A stretch of 64,000 bases of DNA from IMG/VR virus record IMGVR_UViG_3300044641_007115, positions 62,001 to 126,000 of that record. One strand, given 5' to 3'. Origin of the DNA: a virus. Under the pieces are notes generated by a model. The model saw only the letters and a list, made by a program, of their open reading frames with translations. It was not told where the DNA came from and made no database searches. Shown piece after piece: positions 22,221-31,067 of the stretch. Each line of letters begins with the position of its first letter. The first letter of the stretch is position 1. The position numbers were made by a program, and so were the translations under genes.

Positions 22221-22364
22221 ATGTCGGACCCGCGATACCTTCACAGTGCGGTGGTGATTGCCTTCACCATACTCGTTTCGCTTGGCCCTGTCATCTGTGA
22301 CCGAATGATCGCACTTTACCGACAACATGTGAAGGGAAAGGCCCAATTATCGAGGTTTGAATGA
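22221..22364 (+). CDS. small membrane protein, 47 aa
   Basis: MSDPRYLHSAVVIAFTILVS then LGPVICDRMIALYRQHVKGK is a single-pass protein with a basic cytoplasmic tail. AGAGAAAG precedes the ATG and its TGA overlaps the gp47 start (ATGA). Translationally coupled to gp47; role unknown. Confidence 0.65.
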   Translation: MSDPRYLHSAVVIAFTILVSLGPVICDRMIALYRQHVKGKAQLSRFE

Positions 22365-23524
22365 AGATTGCATTGCTGGCGGACACGCATTTCGGCGTCC
22401 GCAACGACATGGCGGCGTTCTATGACACGTTCGATAGTTTCTACACCAAGACGTTTTTTCCGACAATTGATCGGCGCGGGATCAAGCATATTTTGCACTT
22501 GGGTGATGTGTTCGACCGTCGCAAGTACGTCAACTTCCAGACCTTAGAGAAGACCCGTCAGGTGTTTTTCGATCCCATGCGCGCGCGTGGGATGCAGATG
22601 AAAGTCATCTTGGGCAATCACGACGTTTACTACCGATCCACAAACCGGCTGAATGCTGTCTCTTTGCTCTTGGGTGAGTATCTGAAGAATCCGACCAATG
22701 ATCCCAACGAAGGCAAATTGGTTGAAGGTGGGCTACCGCTTCCGTACCTACATGACATCGACGTATACGAACAGCCATGTGAAACCGATATCTTCGGTAT
22801 GGACTGTGTTGTCATGCCGTGGATCAACGGAGAAAATTACGAAGCCGCGATGAAAATTGCGAAGGGCGCGCGCGGTTCGAAACCGGTGTTCGGTCATTTG
22901 GAACTCACCGGATTCAACATGTATCGCAACAGCGTATGCGAACACGGACTGGACCCGAAGGTCTTCAATCGTTTCGACATGGTGTTGACAGGTCACTTTC
23001 ACCACCAATCACAGAAGGGCGGCATCCGCTATGTAGGCGCGCCATACGAAATGATCTGGTCGGACTATGATGATCCGCGTGGTTTCCACATCCTTGACAC
23101 GGAAACGTTCGAGCTTGAGTTTGTCAGGAACCCGGATCAGATGTTCTACAAAGTCCGCTATGATGATTCTGCGGATGTGCCGGGACGTTCCGCTCCGGGG
23201 CCGGACATCGAACCATCGGCGGACTGGAAAGGCAAGTTCATCAAGATCATTGTCATGCGGAAGAAAGATCCGTATGCCTTCGATCAATTCATGGACGCGG
23301 TGTGGGCAACCCAACCACATGATGTGTCGCTGGTCGAAGATGAAACCCTTGACATCGATAAGGTGCTCGAAGGGAAAGATGAAACGCTCATCATCGACGA
23401 CACTCCAACTGTGTTGAATGCATACGTGGATGCGATCACTACACAGGATGTGAACAAACCGGCACTGAAGCGACTGATGTTAGAACTCTACACAGAAGCC
23501 GTGGCGACCAGTGGAAAAGACTGA
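22361..23524 (+). CDS. 47: recombination endonuclease subunit gp47 (Mre11-like)
   Basis: 387 aa. Phosphoesterase motifs in order: LLADTHFG (I), HLGDVFDRR (II), ILGNHDVYY (III), FGHLELTGF (IV), LTGHFHHQS (V). With gp46 it forms the nuclease that resects DNA ends for recombination-driven replication and host DNA breakdown. A C-terminal region of about 110 residues (KGKFIKIIVMRKKD...) should bind gp46. Separated from gp46 by one small gene. Confidence 0.95.
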   Translation: MKIALLADTHFGVRNDMAAFYDTFDSFYTKTFFPTIDRRGIKHILHLGDVFDRRKYVNFQTLEKTRQVFFDPMRARGMQMKVILGNHDVYYRSTNRLNAVSLLLGEYLKNPTNDPNEGKLVEGGLPLPYLHDIDVYEQPCETDIFGMDCVVMPWINGENYEAAMKIAKGARGSKPVFGHLELTGFNMYRNSVCEHGLDPKVFNRFDMVLTGHFHHQSQKGGIRYVGAPYEMIWSDYDDPRGFHILDTETFELEFVRNPDQMFYKVRYDDSADVPGRSAPGPDIEPSADWKGKFIKIIVMRKKDPYAFDQFMDAVWATQPHDVSLVEDETLDIDKVLEGKDETLIIDDTPTVLNAYVDAITTQDVNKPALKRLMLELYTEAVATSGKD

Positions 23525-23709
23525 TGCAATTTGAAGGTCTGGTGTTTCGTTATTGGGTCGATGATGGCATCGGCTATCTTCGAACGAAAGAAGGTTACGT
23601 GTATCTGTTCCGGGATACACGAATTGATGGTGTGGTCGCGAACGGAAAGATTGTTGATTTTGATGTTGAGGGCGATCAAGTTGTCCGGGGCATCGTCAGG
23701 GAAAGATAA
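23524..23709 (+). CDS. small protein between gp47 and gp46, 61 aa
   Basis: One-base overlaps on both sides (TGATG and TAATG). MQFEGLVFRYWVDDGIGYLR then TKEGYVYLFRDTRIDGVVAN is a short beta-barrel-like protein similar in pattern to cold-shock/OB folds (strand-turn-strand with aromatic faces). Phages of this group often carry a tiny gene here; a nucleic-acid-binding or regulatory role is inference. Confidence 0.7.
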   Translation: MQFEGLVFRYWVDDGIGYLRTKEGYVYLFRDTRIDGVVANGKIVDFDVEGDQVVRGIVRER

Positions 23710-25421
23710 TGCTTGAATTCCAATCCATTCGATACAAAAACTTTCTGAGCACCGGCAACAATGAAACGGTCATTCAGATCAACACGTCGCCAACGACTCT
23801 CATCTTAGGCGACAACGGAAGCGGCAAGTCAACCATGCTGGATGCATTGTGCTTCGGGTTGTTTGGTAAGCCGTATCGCAAGATCAAAAAAGAACAGCTT
23901 ATCAATTCCATCAATCAACGCGATTGTCTGGTGGAGATCGAATTCCATACGCGCGGAGATCACTACAAGATCCGGCGCGGCATCAAGCCGAACTTCTTGA
24001 ACATTCTCAAGAACGGGCAATTGCTCGAAGAGAATGCGGCGGTGAAGGACCAGCAAGAATATCTCGAAACTCACATCCTGAAGCTGTCGATGAAATCCTT
24101 CACTCAGTTGGTCATTCTCGGTTCCGCTAGTTTCGTGCCGTTTATGCAACTGAGCGCGGCTGACCGCCGGGCGCTGGTCGAAGATATCCTTGAGATTCAA
24201 GTCCTGTCAGAAATGAATGAAGTTCTGAAGGGCCGGGTGTCGAAGATCAAGCAAGAAATCGCCTTGGTAGAACAGCAAGTTCTCAGTACCAATGAAGCGA
24301 TTCGGTTGGTGGAAGACTCCATCAATTCCATGAAACAACAGGCCGATCAGGAACGGCAACGGAAGCTGGATCGCATCGCGGAGATTGAAACGCAAATCCA
24401 AGCGATCACAGATGACATACAAGTCAAAACCGAAGAAGTTGAAGGCGTGTTGGCCCGGATTGCCGACGAACCCGCTGTCAATGAGAAGCTGTCTGACTAC
24501 AGCGAAAGAAAGACGAAAATCAAGTCCAAGGCTCAAGAGTTGACGACGGAGATTCGGTTTTTCCAAGACAACGACACATGTCCGACCTGTACACAGCCGA
24601 TCCAGACGGATTTCCGGGACAAGACGATTGCAGACAAGAAGACCTTCTTGGCGAAACTGAAGGACGGTCATACTGCACTGACAGAGAAAGAATCGACCTT
24701 TCTACATCGCCGGGAAGAAATTTCTCAGTGCCGGTCGCAGATTCAATCGATCCGTCAGGAGATCGCGGCGCGCCGGGCTGAGTCCAACACACTCAACACT
24801 GAATCGCGGCGGCTGAGTCTTGACATACAGAAGACGGACAGCACGCTGATCGCCAAGGAAGAAGGAAAACTGGAAGAGTTGCACCGGCGCGAAGAAGAGT
24901 TGGAAGTCATGCGGAAGCATTTGGCGGAAACCAAACAGCTTCAGGATGTGGCCGCTATCATGTTGAAAGATGGAGGGATCAAGACTAGTATCATCCGTCA
25001 ATATCTGCCTGTCATCAACAAGGTGGTCAATCGTTTCCTCTCCGCGTTGAATTTTCCGGTACAATTCAGTTTAGACGAAACATTCAACGAAACCATCAAG
25101 GCGCGACATAGGGATGAGTTCAGCTACCCATCCTTCTCCGAAGGGGAAAAGTTGCGCATCGACTTGGCAATCTTGTTTTGCTGGCGGGAAGTCGCCCGCC
25201 TCAAAAACAGTATGGCAACGAACTTGCTCATTCTTGATGAAGTAGTCGATTCTAGTTTGGATGTGACCGGAATTGACGCCTTCATGACGGTGCTGGCGGA
25301 ATTGTCTGAAACGACTCACGTGTTCGTTATCTCACACAAATCCGATGCCTTGGCCGAAAAGTTTGATCGCACGATCAAATTTGTGAAACGGGCGAACTTC
25401 TCACAGATCCAACTAGCGTAG
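23709..25421 (+). CDS. 46: recombination endonuclease subunit gp46 (Rad50-like)
   Basis: 570 aa SMC-type ATPase: Walker A LGDNGSGKSTML near residue 35, two long coiled coils around a zinc hook DTCPTCTQPI, signature YPSFSEGEKLRIDLAI, Walker B LLILDEVVDSSLD and the His-switch region HVFVISHKSDAL. It gives ATP-driven control to the gp47 nuclease. Length and order are normal for T4-like phages. Confidence 0.95.
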   Translation: MLEFQSIRYKNFLSTGNNETVIQINTSPTTLILGDNGSGKSTMLDALCFGLFGKPYRKIKKEQLINSINQRDCLVEIEFHTRGDHYKIRRGIKPNFLNILKNGQLLEENAAVKDQQEYLETHILKLSMKSFTQLVILGSASFVPFMQLSAADRRALVEDILEIQVLSEMNEVLKGRVSKIKQEIALVEQQVLSTNEAIRLVEDSINSMKQQADQERQRKLDRIAEIETQIQAITDDIQVKTEEVEGVLARIADEPAVNEKLSDYSERKTKIKSKAQELTTEIRFFQDNDTCPTCTQPIQTDFRDKTIADKKTFLAKLKDGHTALTEKESTFLHRREEISQCRSQIQSIRQEIAARRAESNTLNTESRRLSLDIQKTDSTLIAKEEGKLEELHRREEELEVMRKHLAETKQLQDVAAIMLKDGGIKTSIIRQYLPVINKVVNRFLSALNFPVQFSLDETFNETIKARHRDEFSYPSFSEGEKLRIDLAILFCWREVARLKNSMATNLLILDEVVDSSLDVTGIDAFMTVLAELSETTHVFVISHKSDALAEKFDRTIKFVKRANFSQIQLA

Positions 25422-25431
25422 AAAAAATGAA

Positions 25432-25460
25432 TTGCTTCCTTCATCGGTTTCTGGTATGCT
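25432..25460 (+). promoter_or_regulatory. sigma70-like promoter TTGCTT-17-TATGCT
   Basis: TTGCTT at 25432-25437, 17-nt spacer, TATGCT at 25455-25460. It lacks the TATAGGTC extension. Transcription would give a leader of about 70 nt to ATG 25538 with a perfect 7-bp hairpin (25504-25521) and GGGA loop just before the binding site. Confidence 0.6.
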
Positions 25461-25503
25461 TGGGATCGACGGAGAGGCGTGCGTACTTTTAGAACTATCG
25501 CCG

Positions 25504-25521
25504 TTACGTTGGGAAACGTAA
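25504..25521 (+). promoter_or_regulatory. leader hairpin with GNRA-type loop
   Basis: TTACGTT pairs with AACGTAA around GGGA, placed 16 nt before the start codon and just before AAAGAAAGAG. Could control or stabilise the message; no ligand class recognised. Confidence 0.5.
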
Positions 25522-25537
25522 AGAAAGAGAGCTTGAT

Positions 25538-25756
25538 ATGGCCCGGAACAATGTGGTTGAGGTTAGACCACCCAAGGGTTCGAACTTGGATACGGTCCTA
25601 GTGGCTTTGCACGGACTACAGGAGCAACAGGCAGAGTTGCGGGAAGGAATCAGTAGCATCCGTTCGCAACTGAACCGTCTGCGGCGACCGGTGCGCAAAT
25701 CTGTCAGTCGTATTCGCGTGGTGCCAGTATCCGGCATTCACGCAATTGCCGGTTAA
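25538..25756 (+). CDS. small basic helical protein, 72 aa
   Basis: MARNNVVEVRPPKGSNLDTV, then a heptad-like helix (LVALHGLQEQQAELREGISSIRSQLNRL) and an Arg-rich end (RRPVRKSVSRIRVVPV). It looks like a short coiled coil with a nucleic-acid-binding tail. It has its own promoter and leader and stands between gp46 and the VWA-peptidase operon. No family. Confidence 0.6.
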   Translation: MARNNVVEVRPPKGSNLDTVLVALHGLQEQQAELREGISSIRSQLNRLRRPVRKSVSRIRVVPVSGIHAIAG

Positions 25757-25759
25757 CAC

Positions 25760-25789
25760 TTGACATATAGGTCCGCATCATGCTATCTT
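25760..25789 (+). promoter_or_regulatory. TTGACATATAGGTC-family promoter
   Basis: TTGACA at 25760-25765, TATAGGTC next, and TATCTT at 25784-25789 (18-nt spacer). ATG 25797 lies 7 nt after the -10. Confidence 0.85.
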
Positions 25790-25796
25790 GAGTGTG

Positions 25797-28001
25797 ATGC
25801 GGATCGAAGTAAACGAAACACTAGCCCGGATGCTGGCAACGGAAAATCTTCACATCCGTTACAGTCCATCTACGAAGACTGCCCATTTCGAAGTCAAGAC
25901 CCGTCTCTTGACCCTTCCGCTATACTCCCGCCTAGAACAAATCGTACATTTGCTGTTGGCCGGTCACGAAGCATTCCATGCGTTGTGGACGAAGATAGAT
26001 CGTGCCACCGCTTCGCGCCTGATTGACGCGAACCCGAAGAATGAGAAGCGCGCCGCCCGGTACTTCAACATTTGTGAAGACGTTCGCATCGAAAATTTGG
26101 GCAAGGAACTGTATCCGGGAATGCGCGCGGTTTTCCGTGACGGGTACAAGCTGATGGTCAAGGCCGGATTCTTCGGTGATATGACCAAGATCGACCAGAT
26201 GAGCCTGATCGACCGGGTGAACATCTTCTTCAAGGCCGGGGCGACGGTGAATGTCTCGTTTTCCGAACAAGAAACTCCGCTGGTCCAAGCGATCAATAAA
26301 GCCCGGTCGTTCGATGAAATGATCGCGGCGTGCCGGGCGATCTACGAATACGCCAAGCAACAACAGCAACCCGAAGACGAACCGGATCAGGATCAAGATC
26401 AGGACGACCAGCAACAGCAACAGTCGAAGTCCAAATCGAAAAAGAATCAGAAGGAACGTGAAGAGTCGGAAACCGATGACAGTGACGATTCTGAAGAGTC
26501 TGAAGACGGGGAAGATTCTGAGGATGATGAATCGGATTCCGATCAATCTGAGGACAGCGAAGAGTCTGCCGGTGATGAATCCGGTGATGACGAACAAGAC
26601 GGTGATGATGAATCTGATGCCGGGGATTCGGACGATGCGGACGGTGACGAATCCGATGCCGACGCGGATGATGCGGACGGCGAAAGTGACGATCAACAGG
26701 AAGCCGACAGCGACAAAAAAGAGGCAAAGTCCAAGTCCAAACCGCAAGACAAGAAACCGGAAGAGGGAAGCACCCAAGACGAATTCGATAAGCACCTTGC
26801 CGATCACTGCGATCCGCAACAGTCTTACATCTACACGACTTTGCCGAAGGTCAAGATGGACGCGGCGGTCGTCGATTACAAAATCGTGATGGATGATTTG
26901 ACGAAAGCCTGTGCAAAGGCGTCGTCTGAAACCACGACCCGCCGGACGAAATATGTGCCGAAAAAAGTCTGGTTCGATCATATCATGCGGTCACTCGAAC
27001 CGGATGTGCTGTACATGGTCCAACAGTTCATGATGATGCGCCGGGCAGATCAACACGCGCGCACGCGCACGGCTTCAACCGGGGATCTGGACATGACGAA
27101 GCTGTGGGCGCACCGGATCACCGAAAACATTTTCGCCACCACTGAAATCGTACCTGACGACAAGAATCATGGTTTGGTGCTGGTCGTCGATTGGTCCGGT
27201 TCGATGAAGGGACCGCTGTTTGATGTGCTGGTTCAACTGTTGGCACTGATGTTGTTCTGTCGGAAAGCGGGCATTCCATTCGAAGTGTTCGTCTTCATCA
27301 CGCGCCCGTCTGACAAGGGTGACAGTTTCATCCCGGCGAAAGATTCCGTGTCGGTCAATGGCTTGACCCGGCTCTACAACCTGTTCTCTAGCAGGATGCC
27401 TCAAGCGCACTTCTATCAGATGTGCCTGATGATTTTCAGTTCGTTCGACAATCGGGATTTCAATCCGCCGCTGGCATATCTGGACCCGTCGAAGTATGGC
27501 ACTCCGTTAGGTGAAGCGATGTTGATTGCCAGCGAATTTGTCCCGGAGTTCCAGAAGAAAAACCGGCTTCAGTTCGTTCACACAATCTTCCTCACTGACG
27601 GCGACGGTAATAGCTCCATGACGGTGTGTACGAATCAGCTTGAAGATCAGAAAACACGCCGGACGTATAGCCCTGAACCGAATGAACAGACAGTTGAAAT
27701 TCTTCACCTGTTGCCCCGGATCATCCGTGATCGGACGCGGGCGAAGATGATTGGGTTCTATGTTGGATTGCCGACAGCGCGCATGCTGCAAGACTCGAAG
27801 ACGAAATATCAGGCCGCGAATGACTTGCTTCAAAAAGAGGGCTTCATGTCGGTCAGCGGGACGCATTACGATGCTTTCTACGTGCTGAATCCGGCCATGA
27901 GCGTGCCCACTGTCAGTACCACCGGTGATCCGACCGAACAGATTCAGATGCGCCGCAAATCGCGGGTCATGCTGCAACAGTTTATCAAGATGATCGCTTG
28001 A
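25797..28001 (+). CDS. VWA protein with HExxH metallopeptidase-like domain and acidic linker (CobT-like)
   Basis: 734 aa from MRIEVNETLARML, chosen by the promoter position. Residues 57-61 are HEAFH, a zincin HExxH motif, followed by YFNICEDVRIENLG (91-101), the usual partner segment in VWA-linked peptidases. From about 190 to 330 it is a nearly pure Asp/Glu/Ser tract. The C-terminal VWA has an intact MIDAS (VVDWSGSMKG). The plan resembles CobT/DUF-type partners of MoxR/CobS ATPases, and such an ATPase is the next gene. Substrate unknown. The TGA stop is inside the next promoter's -35 box. Confidence 0.8.
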   Translation: MRIEVNETLARMLATENLHIRYSPSTKTAHFEVKTRLLTLPLYSRLEQIVHLLLAGHEAFHALWTKIDRATASRLIDANPKNEKRAARYFNICEDVRIENLGKELYPGMRAVFRDGYKLMVKAGFFGDMTKIDQMSLIDRVNIFFKAGATVNVSFSEQETPLVQAINKARSFDEMIAACRAIYEYAKQQQQPEDEPDQDQDQDDQQQQQSKSKSKKNQKEREESETDDSDDSEESEDGEDSEDDESDSDQSEDSEESAGDESGDDEQDGDDESDAGDSDDADGDESDADADDADGESDDQQEADSDKKEAKSKSKPQDKKPEEGSTQDEFDKHLADHCDPQQSYIYTTLPKVKMDAAVVDYKIVMDDLTKACAKASSETTTRRTKYVPKKVWFDHIMRSLEPDVLYMVQQFMMMRRADQHARTRTASTGDLDMTKLWAHRITENIFATTEIVPDDKNHGLVLVVDWSGSMKGPLFDVLVQLLALMLFCRKAGIPFEVFVFITRPSDKGDSFIPAKDSVSVNGLTRLYNLFSSRMPQAHFYQMCLMIFSSFDNRDFNPPLAYLDPSKYGTPLGEAMLIASEFVPEFQKKNRLQFVHTIFLTDGDGNSSMTVCTNQLEDQKTRRTYSPEPNEQTVEILHLLPRIIRDRTRAKMIGFYVGLPTARMLQDSKTKYQAANDLLQKEGFMSVSGTHYDAFYVLNPAMSVPTVSTTGDPTEQIQMRRKSRVMLQQFIKMIA

Positions 28002-28026
28002 CATGTATGTCAATTCCGGGTACAAT
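27998..28026 (+). promoter_or_regulatory. consensus promoter overlapping stop codon, TTGACATGTATGTC
   Basis: TTGACA at 27998-28003, 17-nt spacer, TACAAT at 28021-28026. The TGA of the VWA-peptidase gene is in the -35. ATG 28034 is 7 nt after the -10. Confidence 0.85.
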
Positions 28027-28033
28027 GGGACTG

Positions 28034-29179
28034 ATGACAAAACTGACCAACGAACAAAAGAAGTTTCTGGCGGCGGTGGCGGCGGAATTCAGCACGAACG
28101 GTGAACTCCCTTCATCTATCACCGTTTCGCAAATATCTCTTTTGGTCGGTCGCGGATACAAACGTCCGAACTGGCTCATGACGCGCGACAAGCAAATGTC
28201 AAAAGATCGTTTCATGCTTTCTGAAGCGTTGTGGCAATCGGCGGATTTACAGGCCCCGGAAACCGTTACGACTGCGGGTACACTGGATGATGAAGACACT
28301 GTGCAACCTCTTACCGAATTCATGCCTGACCGTGACCCGCTCTATGTCCCGGAAGGTGCCTACTTCAAACTTGTGAAGTTGTTCAAGTCGAAGCGATGGG
28401 TCCCGATGTGGATCACCGGTCCTACGGGCGTCGCCAAAACAATGAGTATCGAACAGGCGTGTGTCGCCGCCGGGCGGGAATTTTTCCGCATCCAGATCAC
28501 GAAAGAATCGGACGAAGCTGCGTTGTTGGGCACGTTCCATTTGCGGAATGGGGAAACCGAGTTTGTCCAGTCGCGTGTCATTACGGCGATGGAGCGTGGC
28601 GGCGTTCTTCTTCTGGACGAATGCGATTTGGCGTCGGATAAGGCCATGTGCCTTCAGCCGGTGCTTGAAGGGAAGTCGGTGTACCTGACCCGCGCGAATC
28701 GCACGGTGACGCCCGCGCCCGGTTTCCAGTGCGTCGCTACCGCGAACACGAAGGGACGCGGCGATGACACCGGAATGTACTTCGGCACCAACATGGTCAA
28801 CGAAGCCTTTCTGGACCGCATTGCGGCCATGACAGTGGATCACGGGTATCCGAACCCGGCCAATGAGCGCACGATCTTGAAGCGTGTCATGCAAGCGGCG
28901 GGCATCATGGACGAACAGTTCATTGTCCAGCTTGTTGCGTGGGCCGGGAAGTGCCGTGAGAACTATGACCAAGGGGTTATCTCCCACACAATTTCCCCGC
29001 GCCGGTTGTGCCGCATCGTCGAAGCCTACGCCATTTTCGAAGACAAGGATGATGTGGTGGATATGTCGCTGGCCCGCTTCAATTCAGTGGATCGTGCGGC
29101 GATGAAACAGTACTTCACCATGTTCAACGGCACGACGATTCCACCGGATCACTCTTCGAATCAGTCTCAGACGTGGTAA
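28034..29179 (+). CDS. MoxR/CobS-like AAA+ ATPase
   Basis: 381 aa from MTKLTNEQKKFLAAV. Walker A WITGPTGVAKTMS near residue 130, Walker B GGVLLLDECDLA near 190, sensor-1 CVATANTKGRG and sensor-2 region ISPRRLCRIVEA fit the MoxR branch, nearest CobS. CobS-like genes are well known in T4-like cyanophages, where a cobaltochelatase role has been proposed. MoxR ATPases remodel proteins with VWA partners, and the VWA-peptidase upstream fits that pairing. The class II RNR here needs cobalamin, so a link to B12 is possible but unproven. Confidence 0.82.
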   Translation: MTKLTNEQKKFLAAVAAEFSTNGELPSSITVSQISLLVGRGYKRPNWLMTRDKQMSKDRFMLSEALWQSADLQAPETVTTAGTLDDEDTVQPLTEFMPDRDPLYVPEGAYFKLVKLFKSKRWVPMWITGPTGVAKTMSIEQACVAAGREFFRIQITKESDEAALLGTFHLRNGETEFVQSRVITAMERGGVLLLDECDLASDKAMCLQPVLEGKSVYLTRANRTVTPAPGFQCVATANTKGRGDDTGMYFGTNMVNEAFLDRIAAMTVDHGYPNPANERTILKRVMQAAGIMDEQFIVQLVAWAGKCRENYDQGVISHTISPRRLCRIVEAYAIFEDKDDVVDMSLARFNSVDRAAMKQYFTMFNGTTIPPDHSSNQSQTW

Positions 29180-29205
29180 GTCGGATTCCAAATTTTACTC
29201 TCCAT

Positions 29206-29256
29206 ACCCCGTGATAGCTTGGTCTAAGAGCCACCGATCACGGGGTTCTACTTTTT
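29206..29256 (+). terminator. hairpin terminator before sliding clamp gene
   Basis: ACCCCGTGAT at 29206-29215 pairs exactly with 29237-29246, followed by TTCTACTTTTT. The T-run abuts the GGAGAG site of the clamp gene. Confidence 0.8.
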
Positions 29257-29264
29257 GGAGAGCA

Positions 29265-29990
29265 ATGTCAATCAAACTCACACCAGACACCATCGCAATT
29301 CTCGAAAACTATGCTGCCATTGCGAAGGGAGTCATCCTCAAGCCGGGCCGGGAACTCAAGACCCTGAGTAAGTCCGGTGCATCGGCGGCGGCGGCAACGA
29401 TCACGGAAGATTTCCCCCATCAGGTTCCGATTCACGACATTCTGAATTTCCTGAATGTCTTGGGCCTGTTCAACGAACCGCTCATCGACTTCAACGAAAA
29501 CAACAACTACATGACCATCACGGACGCGACTGACCCGTCGCGGAGCACGCGGTTCATGTACAGTGCGCCGGAACTCATGCGTTCACCGTCCGGTCGCATC
29601 AAGCCGAAAGGCCCGGAAGTCTGTTTCAAGTTGACCGAATCTCAGTTGTCAGTTCTGGTCAAGGCGACGGCGGTTTTGAAGAAGCCTGAATGGGCGGTCA
29701 TCAGCAACGGCAAGACGATCAAGCTGGTCACCTACAACAGCAAGGAACCGAACAGCAACGACTTCTCACTGATCGTTGAAGGCGAACCGAACGGCGTGGA
29801 ATGCACTTCGGTGTTCAGCTTCGAAAACATCCGCTTGCTCAAGGGCAATTACGATGTGATCGTGACTGAGCAACTTGCGCAATTCACCAACACGGATCGC
29901 GCGTCATCTGGCGGCGAACTGGTCTACTGGATCGGAGTCGAAGCCAGCACGAAGTTCAACACCAAACGCGGCGAAGCCGCCGGGAACTAA
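29265..29990 (+). CDS. 45: sliding clamp gp45
   Basis: 241 aa from MSIKLTPDTIAILENYAAIA. The fold order (KGVILKPGRELKTLSKSGASAAAATITEDFP, NFLNVLGLFNEPLIDF, FKLTESQLSVLVKATAVLKKPEW, and the C-terminal VSLIVE-type strand) agrees with T4 gp45, the trimeric processivity clamp and late-transcription activator. GGAGAG at 29257-29262 is its binding site. It is followed in the usual order by gp44 and gp62. Confidence 0.92.
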   Translation: MSIKLTPDTIAILENYAAIAKGVILKPGRELKTLSKSGASAAAATITEDFPHQVPIHDILNFLNVLGLFNEPLIDFNENNNYMTITDATDPSRSTRFMYSAPELMRSPSGRIKPKGPEVCFKLTESQLSVLVKATAVLKKPEWAVISNGKTIKLVTYNSKEPNSNDFSLIVEGEPNGVECTSVFSFENIRLLKGNYDVIVTEQLAQFTNTDRASSGGELVYWIGVEASTKFNTKRGEAAGN

Positions 29991-29998
29991 ACATCCAC

Positions 29999-30940
29999 AT
30001 GGAAACGAACGACCGCCAATTCTTGTGGGTGGAAAAATACCGTCCAACCAAGATCGCGGATTGCATTCTGCCGGAAGCGATGAAGAAAACCTTCGTGGAC
30101 ATCGTTGCTTCCGGCTCAATGCCGAACATGATCTTCTCTGGTCGTCCGGGCATCGGTAAGACTACCGTTGCCCGCGCGCTGTGTGAAGAAATGGACCGCG
30201 ATTACTTGTTCGTTCCGGCCAGCGAACAGGGCAACATTGAAACGCTCCGGTACACCGTTCGGCAATACGCCGGGACGATGGCTTTCAACGGCAAACCCAA
30301 GGCGGTGATCTTCGACGAAGGCGACGGCATGACCAAGGCCGCGCAAGATGCGTTGCGGTCATTCATCGAAGAGTTCTCCGTCAACTGTAACTTCATCTTC
30401 ACGGCCAACAACAAAGGTAAGATCGCGGAAGCGATTCGTGAATCCCGGCTGGTCCCGGTTGACTTCACCATCCCCAAGGTGGAGAAGGCAACGCTGGCCC
30501 GGCAATTTTTCGAACGGGCGAAAGAGATTCTGGATTCGGAGAAGATCGTCTATGATCCGAAGGCCGTCACTCAAATCGTTCTTCGGAACTTCCCCGACTT
30601 CCGTAAGATTCTGAACCAGCTACAGTACCATAGCAAGTCTGGTACTTTGGTCTTCGAAGAAGGTGTCGGGACGGCACAGATCAAAGAGGTCATTGACAAG
30701 CTGGCCGAAAAGGATATGTCCTTTGTCCGGCAATGGGTTGCGCAAAATGCGGAGAATGACACGCAACACATCTACCGCCGGATCTATGACGTGCTCTACG
30801 ATAGGCTGGTACCTTCGACCATTCCCGATGCGATTGTTGCTCTGGCAAAATATCAGCATTGGGCAATCACGGCGGCGAACCAAGAAATCAACCTCATGGC
30901 TTGCTTAGTTGAGATTGCGGTAGTGTGCCAATTCAAGTAA
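29999..30940 (+). CDS. 44: clamp loader large subunit gp44
   Basis: 313 aa AAA+ ATPase: FLWVEKYRPTKIADCILPEA at the N terminus, Walker A SGRPGIGKTTVARAL, Walker B AVIFDEGDGMTKAAQDALRSFIEEF, sensor-1 NFIFTANNKGKI and arginine-finger/SRLVPVDF region. Four copies with one gp62 open the gp45 clamp. Close in length to T4 gp44. Confidence 0.95.
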   Translation: METNDRQFLWVEKYRPTKIADCILPEAMKKTFVDIVASGSMPNMIFSGRPGIGKTTVARALCEEMDRDYLFVPASEQGNIETLRYTVRQYAGTMAFNGKPKAVIFDEGDGMTKAAQDALRSFIEEFSVNCNFIFTANNKGKIAEAIRESRLVPVDFTIPKVEKATLARQFFERAKEILDSEKIVYDPKAVTQIVLRNFPDFRKILNQLQYHSKSGTLVFEEGVGTAQIKEVIDKLAEKDMSFVRQWVAQNAENDTQHIYRRIYDVLYDRLVPSTIPDAIVALAKYQHWAITAANQEINLMACLVEIAVVCQFK

Positions 30941-30950
30941 GAAGGACATC

Positions 30951-31067
30951 ATGCAAGAAAATCAACAACCCGATCCAGACGACGTGTTGGCGGACGTAAT
31001 TCGCGCGTTCGCCCCGCACTTCATTCGCTACATGGAAGAACATGGAACTGAAGGACGTACTGACTAG
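30951..31067 (+). CDS. small protein between gp44 and gp62, 38 aa
   Basis: MQENQQPDPDDVLADVIRAF then APHFIRYMEEHGTEGRTD, with AGAAGGA before the ATG; its end overlaps the start of gp62 by 26 nt. Short acidic helix. Its main effect may be to couple translation of gp62 to gp44. Confidence 0.5.
   Translation: MQENQQPDPDDVLADVIRAFAPHFIRYMEEHGTEGRTD

Noticed and set aside
26450-26720. Possible tandem repeat or CRISPR-like array
   Set aside because: The GAT/GAA/TCT-rich pattern is the low-complexity acidic linker of the VWA-peptidase, without fixed repeats and spacers.
25932-26981. 349-codon minus-strand hydrophobic-looking frame
   Set aside because: It is the reverse reading of the Asp/Glu/Ser tract, which yields Ile/Phe/Val runs by codon complement; not a membrane protein.
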